DNA from: Candidatus Hodarchaeota archaeon
GTDB lineage: Archaea; Asgardarchaeota; Heimdallarchaeia; Hodarchaeales; Hodarchaeaceae
DNA length: 9,407 nt
Direction: 5' to 3'
Assembly: GCA_016840305.1 (NCBI GenBank)
Contig: JAEOSP010000476.1
Span: 1 to 9,407 of the forward strand
Notes under the pieces: generated by a model
What the model saw: the letters and a program-made list of their open reading frames with translations, nothing else
Told to the model about the DNA's origin: nothing
Databases searched by the model: none
In this document: positions 5,440 to 9,407 of the stretch, in pieces
Numbering within the stretch: position 1 is the first letter of the stretch
Layout: each line of letters starts with the position of its first letter
Program-made: the position numbers and the translations under genes

Positions 5440-6810
5440 GTGTTGAAAAAAAACGCAATTATGGAGCGTTCAATTCAAGTTTTCTCTCTCGAACTGACCA
5501 AGCGAATAATGCCTGAAATAGAATACATGGTTGAAACGTTTAGAATTGATCCTGAAGAAGCATTTTATGTATATTTAGATTTTATAAGGAGCTTAATACC
5601 TTCTATAAAGAAAATTATTTCACAAGGATTGAAAGATTCAATAGAAGTAGGGTATATTTCATCTCGCTTATTAAGAGACCCTATAGAGACGGGTATAAGG
5701 ATTAAGGAAGATGGAGGGTCGTTGGATGAAATGGAATCGCATATAGTTGGTTATCTTAAAGCAATTCTATCCCTAACTTATTGTGTCTTCAGAGGATTAG
5801 AAGGATGGCAATTTAAAGGATCAGTTTTACATAGAAAAATAAAAGAAACACAGAATGTATGGAGTATCGATGTTTTACCATCAATCTTACATATCGTCAG
5901 GAATGAGATGAAGGAGATTGAATTTGAGGAGGGAAAAATGGATGATAGAGAAGGTAAGATGAGTAATACTCAGGATAAATTGGGAATCGAGTATAATGAA
6001 GGACCAAAATATGATTATCCAAAATCTGAACCGACGACAGGAGAAAATGGTGTACCCTTCACAGCTCGACTTTTGGCGTATTATAGGGTTCAAGAGTTAA
6101 AAAGAGAATCACCATTAGTAGTGGATCATTTTGCAGAAGATTTAGCTGGAAATTTATCCTCATATGCGCAAAAACATGAATTTATTGTCAAAAAAGGGGA
6201 TTACCCAATAATTCGATCTCATTATATTGATTCAAACTTACTTAAAGCTTGGTGTGACCAAAAAAACTCACAAATTGTACTCTTAGGAGCTGGTTTAGAC
6301 ACACGGGCATACAGGTTTATACCTGTTAAACAGAATGAGCATATCATATTTGAAATCGATTTTAAGAATATTAACCAATATAAAGAATTGATTTTATCTG
6401 TGAAGAAGCCATTATGTACTTTAAAAAGAGTAAACGCAGATTTAAGTCAATCTGATTGGAAAGATCGTCTCGAAAAAAGTGGCTTTACTTCTGAACTACC
6501 CACATTTTGGATATTAGAAGGATTGGCATACTATATTGAACAAAGAAAGGTAATTTCGCTGTTAACTACGATGGCTGAAATAAGTCACAAAAAAAGTAAA
6601 TTATTTATTGATGTATGTGTTCCAGCTCTTGCTGATCTTGTGTTTGGCCCATTTACAAGACATTTCAAGTGGGGGATAAATAAAGCAGAGATTCCGAGGT
6701 TCTTTGCAACCACGGGTTGGCACGTTTCATGTTCCTATGCAGATGATCATGATTTAGGAAGGGATGTAGGCCAAAGGGGGTTAATATTTGTTAATGGTAG
6801 AATCCTTTGA
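5440..6810 (+). CDS. Helical N-terminal domain fused to LCMT-like SAM-dependent methyltransferase
   Basis: Predicted two-domain protein of 456 residues. Residues 1-165 form a helix-rich domain I do not recognise (EFEEGK at its end; no metal or catalytic motif). A charged, probably flexible linker follows (166-200). Residues 203-456 are a class I methyltransferase of the leucine carboxyl methyltransferase / TIGR00027-like group: TARLLAYYR (208-216), the SAM-binding loop LLGAGLDTRAYR (281-292), the acidic E305-I-D307 at the end of strand 2, NADLS (332-336), WILEGLAYYI (357-366), and a C-terminal GLIFVNGR strand. Relatives methylate carboxylates of small molecules or proteins; the substrate here is unknown. 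The start is uncertain: GTG at 5440 or ATG at 5461, neither with a clear Shine-Dalgarno. An internal ribosome binding site and ATG at 5938 could yield the methyltransferase alone. It is divergent from the DUF998-like gene. Confidence 0.82.
   Translation: MLKKNAIMERSIQVFSLELTKRIMPEIEYMVETFRIDPEEAFYVYLDFIRSLIPSIKKIISQGLKDSIEVGYISSRLLRDPIETGIRIKEDGGSLDEMESHIVGYLKAILSLTYCVFRGLEGWQFKGSVLHRKIKETQNVWSIDVLPSILHIVRNEMKEIEFEEGKMDDREGKMSNTQDKLGIEYNEGPKYDYPKSEPTTGENGVPFTARLLAYYRVQELKRESPLVVDHFAEDLAGNLSSYAQKHEFIVKKGDYPIIRSHYIDSNLLKAWCDQKNSQIVLLGAGLDTRAYRFIPVKQNEHIIFEIDFKNINQYKELILSVKKPLCTLKRVNADLSQSDWKDRLEKSGFTSELPTFWILEGLAYYIEQRKVISLLTTMAEISHKKSKLFIDVCVPALADLVFGPFTRHFKWGINKAEIPRFFATTGWHVSCSYADDHDLGRDVGQRGLIFVNGRIL
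5926..5940 (+). promoter_or_regulatory. Internal Shine-Dalgarno and in-frame ATG at a domain boundary
   Basis: GAGGAGGG (5926-5933) followed four bases later by ATG (5938) is the best ribosome binding site in the gene and is in frame at codon 167, exactly where the unknown domain ends. Initiation here would give a 290-residue methyltransferase, the usual stand-alone size. The purine-rich string also encodes an acidic EEGK stretch, so chance is possible. Confidence 0.4.
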
Positions 6811-6870
6811 GCAATTTGAAATTTGGTTTATTCTCAGTCGATTTAGGAGGTATTATACCAATCTAATGAC

Positions 6871-6886
6871 ACTCTTTCCCTTTTTT
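6871..6886 (+). terminator. Possible T-rich termination tract after the methyltransferase gene
   Basis: The 74-bp gap between the convergent methyltransferase and regulator genes ends in a pyrimidine run (CTCTTTCCC then six T), which could terminate rightward transcription in the T-tract manner of archaea. No hairpin is convincing. The tract touches the stop codon of the leftward regulator gene. The rest of the gap shows nothing else supportable. Confidence 0.3.
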
Positions 6887-7826
6887 ATCTGAGAAGGTCA
6901 AAGAACTCAATTAAATCCTCACGACTAATGGAAATGATATCTGCTCCAGGGAAAAAATTTCTTTCGTTCTCTGAAATTCCTTGGCCACCTATTGCAATGC
7001 GAATTTGGTCTTGAAAGATACTTTTTAAATATTCTAAATTTCTTTTAATAGTTCCTAGGTATGCAGGAAGCGTAATAGACATAAATATCCAATCAGGTAA
7101 TTTTGGTAGATCTTTGATATATTGAATCATGGATCGAATGGGTAAAGCGCGACCTAAATTGATGACTTTGTAGTTGAAATCGCGCAAGATATATTCAAAG
7201 CATAATAAACTAATAACATGCCTTTCACCTTCAACAGGTACCAAAATAACTAATCCTCGTTCTCCATTACCTTCATTTTGAGGTATTCTCGAAAGTATGA
7301 GATGTTCGATCCGATTAGAAATTACGTGTTCTTCTGCAGTCGAAATGGTTGTTAGAGCCCATTGTGAACCGACTTCGTGCATTAGAGGAGTTATAAAATC
7401 AGTTGTGAAAGTTATACTGTCAGGATAAAGTGAATTCGTTTCAGCAAAGAACTTATCAGGATTATAATCAGTAGACTTGAGAAGAGATATTGTATCATCA
7501 ATATTGAACGATTTTAAGAACTCTGCTGTTTCTTTATCTGTTTTTACATCTAGTTCCTTTTTTTCCTTCACTATTTCATTATCATGGGTATATCGATCTT
7601 TTATAAAGTCTCCATGTAAATATACCACAGTATAACGTCCTCTTTTAAGGGGACGTCGTTCTACCATGATATATTCCTGAAGATTAAGTTCTTTAATTGC
7701 ATTAGATATTGTTGTACGTTTAAGATCGAGGCTAGATGCAAGCTCTGAAACAGGTATTTCTCGTCCACGATTTTGTCTTAAATAAGAGAGTATACGATCT
7801 CTAGCGGGAATTTTCACATTATTCAT
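6885..7826 (-). CDS. CarH-like cobalamin-binding photoregulator with winged-helix DNA-binding domain
   Basis: Predicted transcription factor of 313 residues that senses adenosylcobalamin, and probably light. Residues 5-74 form a winged helix: helix 1 at 8-20, HTH PVSELASSLDLKRTTISNAI (25-44), wing VERRPLKRGRYTVVYLHGDF. A charged linker (75-98) follows. Residues 100-180 match the four-helix B12-capping domain and contain W156-x9-E166-H167, the W-x9-E-H signature of CarH that stacks over the adenosyl group. Residues 190-313 are the Rossmann-type B12 domain: ILVPVEGERH with E201-x-H203, His203 in the position of the lower axial ligand (36 residues after H167; 35 in Thermus CarH), then S250-I-T and GG (280-281). 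The G of E-x-H-x-x-G is Ser206. Bacterial CarH carries a MerR-type domain instead. The gene follows crtB by 65 bases on the same strand, so it should control carotenoid genes. No strong Shine-Dalgarno is seen. Confidence 0.85.
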   Translation of the reverse strand: MNNVKIPARDRILSYLRQNRGREIPVSELASSLDLKRTTISNAIKELNLQEYIMVERRPLKRGRYTVVYLHGDFIKDRYTHDNEIVKEKKELDVKTDKETAEFLKSFNIDDTISLLKSTDYNPDKFFAETNSLYPDSITFTTDFITPLMHEVGSQWALTTISTAEEHVISNRIEHLILSRIPQNEGNGERGLVILVPVEGERHVISLLCFEYILRDFNYKVINLGRALPIRSMIQYIKDLPKLPDWIFMSITLPAYLGTIKRNLEYLKSIFQDQIRIAIGGQGISENERNFFPGADIISISREDLIEFFDLLR

Positions 7827-7865
7827 CGAGTTTGATTCCGTTTGTGTATTTCCTCTTGATGTTCA

Positions 7866-7876
7866 TTTTTTTTATC
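7866..7876 (-). promoter_or_regulatory. Possible TATA-like element for the CarH-like gene
   Basis: The minus strand reads GATAAAAAAAA here, about 45 bases before the ATG at 7826, so the regulator could have its own transcript as well as readthrough from crtB. The 65-bp gap contains no U-tract terminator for crtB. A nearby TTTATGAA (7880-7887) differs by one base from the TTCATGAA element upstream of crtB. The evidence is weak. Confidence 0.28.
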
Positions 7877-7891
7877 AAGTTTATGAAGTAT

Positions 7892-8836
7892 CTAAAGGTT
7901 CCGTAGGTATTGTAAACGCACTTTTGTTGCTAAGATGATTTTTCTTAGCTTAGAAACAACAGCTCTTTGATTTAGTACTTGATAATCGCGTCTTTTTATT
8001 TCGTTAAGAATTTCACCATATACTTTTGAGGCAACTTTTACAGTATATGCACCTGCAGGAGGTAATTCCTCAATACCAAGATCAGCAATTCTATAGAAAG
8101 ATCTTGCTCGTTCAGATTCGTAACGGATAAGAGACTTGAGATTGGAGTTTGCTTTATCCGAATTTAAATCGTCTTTAGTTACTTGATAATCGATTCTAGT
8201 TTCCTCAGGTAAATATATTCGACCTTTAAGGAAATCCTCCTTGATATCTCTTAGTATATTTGTTAATTGCATAGCTCTACCAAGATCAGCAGCTCTTGCT
8301 AAAGTACGTTTCTCAGGATTCCTGATGAATATGTGTGTCATCATTAAACCAACCGTGCTTGCAACCCTATACAAGTATAAATCTAGTTCATCCTCTGAAT
8401 AGTACTCTTTTTTTGTTAAATCCATTCTTACACCTTCTATGAGTTCGTGCATGTACTCAACAGGAATTTTTTGACGACGCAGTGTATCTCCAAAGGCATG
8501 AAGGATAGGATTGGTAGAAGTGTAACCACTAGCCAATTTACTTATCGTTTTTTTCAGTTCATCTAATTCGTAGTTAATTTGATCTATTGTAGTACCCTCT
8601 GGAGCTTCATCAACGATATCGTCGCTTAAACGGCAAACTGCATATAATGCAGCTACACTCTTACGTTGATCTTCGGGTAAAAATCGACTAGCAAAATAAA
8701 ATGATTTACTATGCTCAGCCATCCAATCTAAACAAATTTGATAGCTCTTATCAAGTGTTTGATTAACTATGTTATATTTAGATATCATATTTTCTGGAAC
8801 AAGTTCCCAATCAATTGTATTTTGAACCGTATACAT
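7892..8836 (-). CDS. crtB: Phytoene synthase
   Basis: Condenses two geranylgeranyl diphosphates head-to-head to phytoene, the first committed step of C40 carotenoid synthesis; in archaea geranylgeranyl diphosphate is also the lipid precursor. The protein has 314 residues, the usual length. It shows the full trans-isoprenyl diphosphate synthase signature: KSFYFASRFLP (44-54), the first Asp-rich motif D72-D-I-V-D76 preceded by ALYAVCRL, YLYRVASTVG (154-163), and the second Asp-rich motif N193-I-L-R-D197-I-K-E-D201, followed by GRIYLPEE. The ATG at 8836 has AAAGGAT about ten bases upstream on the minus strand. It heads a probable two-gene unit with the CarH-like regulator and is divergent from crtI, so both pathway steps share a regulatory region. 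The squalene/dehydrosqualene synthase alternative is less likely given the adjacent CrtI. Confidence 0.95.
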   Translation of the reverse strand: MYTVQNTIDWELVPENMISKYNIVNQTLDKSYQICLDWMAEHSKSFYFASRFLPEDQRKSVAALYAVCRLSDDIVDEAPEGTTIDQINYELDELKKTISKLASGYTSTNPILHAFGDTLRRQKIPVEYMHELIEGVRMDLTKKEYYSEDELDLYLYRVASTVGLMMTHIFIRNPEKRTLARAADLGRAMQLTNILRDIKEDFLKGRIYLPEETRIDYQVTKDDLNSDKANSNLKSLIRYESERARSFYRIADLGIEELPPAGAYTVKVASKVYGEILNEIKRRDYQVLNQRAVVSKLRKIILATKVRLQYLRNL

Positions 8837-8858
8837 CTTTTTAATTATCCTTTATTAG

Positions 8859-8884
8859 TTCATGAATTAAATCAACTTCATGAA
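8859..8884. promoter_or_regulatory. Two TTCATGAA palindromes in the crtB-crtI intergenic region (candidate CarH-like operator)
   Basis: The octamer TTCATGAA, itself a perfect palindrome, occurs at 8859-8866 and 8877-8884, centres 18 bp apart; both extend as direct repeats of TTCATGAAT. They lie between the crtB TATA-like box (8891-8900) and the crtB start (8836), overlapping the expected transcription start. That is the position of a repressor site, as expected for a CarH-type regulator that represses carotenoid genes in the dark. Confidence 0.5.
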
Positions 8885-8890
8885 TAAGTA

Positions 8891-8900
8891 TTTAAATATA
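8891..8900 (-). promoter_or_regulatory. TATA-like box of crtB
   Basis: TTTAAATATA (minus strand TATATTTAAA) is the most TATA-like sequence in the window. For crtB it would place the transcript start near 8866-8870, with a leader of about 30 bases that holds the AAAGGAT ribosome binding site. It could also fire toward crtI with a longer leader. Confidence 0.5.
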
Positions 8901-8931
8901 TTTCGGTAATAGATTGTTAGTTGAAATAAAT

Positions 8932-8951
8932 TCATTTAAACAAATATTTTT
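8932..8951 (+). promoter_or_regulatory. TATA-like region of crtI
   Basis: CATTTAAACAAATATTTTTG offers two TATA-like cores 30-49 bases before the crtI ATG, predicting a short leader. AGTGA at 8971-8975, five bases before the ATG, is an acceptable GGTGA-type ribosome binding site. Confidence 0.4.
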
Positions 8952-8980
8952 GAATAGAATAATGAATAGAAGTGAAAATT

Positions 8981-9407
8981 ATGAGCAATAGTATTATAAA
9001 AAGTAATGGGGTCACCGAATCAGTGGTAATAGTTGGATCTGGCGTTGGGGGATTAGCAGCTGGAATTCGTCTTCAAGCGACAGGTAAGTATAACGTTACA
9101 ATATTAGAGAAACTAGAACAGATAGGTGGTAGGGCTAGAGTGTTTAAAGATAATGGATTTACCTTCGACGCGGGGCCTACGGTCATAACTGTTCCTGAAA
9201 TATTCAAGGAATTATTTACATTAGTTGATAGAAAAATGGAGGATTATATTGATATAATTCCTGTAGAACCATTCTATAGAATTTATTTCCATGATGGAAC
9301 ATATTTTGACTATTCAACTCCAGAAAAAAATATTCCACAAATTGAGAAAATGAGTCCAAATGATGTTGAAGGATATAAACGAATGCTTAAAGCAGTTAAG
9401 CCGATTT
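8981..9407 (+). CDS. crtI: Phytoene desaturase, N-terminal part (cut by window end)
   Basis: FAD-dependent desaturase that introduces double bonds into phytoene, the step after CrtB. Only the first 142 residues lie in the window. VVIVGSGVGGLAAG (15-28) is the dinucleotide-binding GxGxxG loop (G19, G21, G24), E43 ends strand 2 where it binds the ribose, GGRAR (49-53) is the conserved motif after it, and FTFDAGPTVIT (60-70) is diagnostic of the CrtI family. The phytoene-saturase-like archaeal GGR group and general amine oxidases share only the first motif. The start at 8981 is supported by AGTGA five bases upstream and by a nine-residue tail before the Rossmann strand. It is transcribed divergently from crtB. 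Which product (lycopene, neurosporene or other) cannot be told without the rest. Confidence 0.93.
   Translation, partial: MSNSIIKSNGVTESVVIVGSGVGGLAAGIRLQATGKYNVTILEKLEQIGGRARVFKDNGFTFDAGPTVITVPEIFKELFTLVDRKMEDYIDIIPVEPFYRIYFHDGTYFDYSTPEKNIPQIEKMSPNDVEGYKRMLKAVKPI

Noticed and set aside
5887..6093. Minus-strand open frame of 68 codons inside the methyltransferase gene
   Set aside because: Antisense to the linker and the start of the methyltransferase; low-complexity composition, no promoter or ribosome binding site.
6845..6893. AGGAGGT followed by an ATG in the gap after the methyltransferase, a possible tiny gene
   Set aside because: The spacing to the ATG is about 15 bases and the frame ends after eight codons, so it is not a convincing gene.

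Overview
The window reads as a stretch of AT-rich archaeal chromosome. The evidence is indirect: TATA-like boxes sit at archaeal distances from starts, ribosome binding sites are of the GGTGA/GGAGG type, and one regulator belongs to a winged-helix group common in archaea. Carotenoid genes beside a B12-type regulator would fit an Asgard (Heimdallarchaeia-like) or other mesophilic archaeal lineage, but the lineage is only an inference. I see no insertion sequence, CRISPR array, tRNA or rRNA.

Left part (1-1200, + strand): the 3' end of a membrane protein with a HAAS-like segment and an RDD domain, then a flavodoxin-domain protein. These converge on a leftward three-gene operon (2731 down to 1207): a six-helix membrane protein of unknown function, a small winged-helix regulator, and an ICMT/PEMT-type membrane methyltransferase. 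Facing it across a 245-bp regulatory region is a rightward ABC-2 exporter (ATPase 2977-3927, permease 3924-4694). The shared region carries three copies of a TCTGTA/TACAGA palindrome, one upstream of the leftward TATA-like box and two in tandem upstream of the rightward one. This suggests that the winged-helix protein controls both sides. The ATPase has an in-frame TAA exactly inside its Walker A loop.

Middle (4844-6810): a leftward DUF998-like membrane protein, divergent from a rightward two-domain protein with an unrecognised helical N-terminus and a C-terminal LCMT-like SAM methyltransferase. A Shine-Dalgarno and ATG lie at the domain boundary.

Right part (6885-9407) is the most interesting. 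A leftward pair encodes phytoene synthase (crtB) and a regulator in which a winged-helix domain replaces the usual MerR domain in front of a CarH-like cobalamin-binding module. That module keeps W-x9-E-H and the E-x-H axial histidine. Divergent from crtB is phytoene desaturase (crtI), cut by the window end. The crtB-crtI intergenic region holds two TTCATGAA palindromes between the crtB start and its TATA-like box. The simplest model is an archaeal adenosylcobalamin-dependent, light-responsive switch for carotenoid synthesis that parallels bacterial CarH but is built on a different DNA-binding fold.
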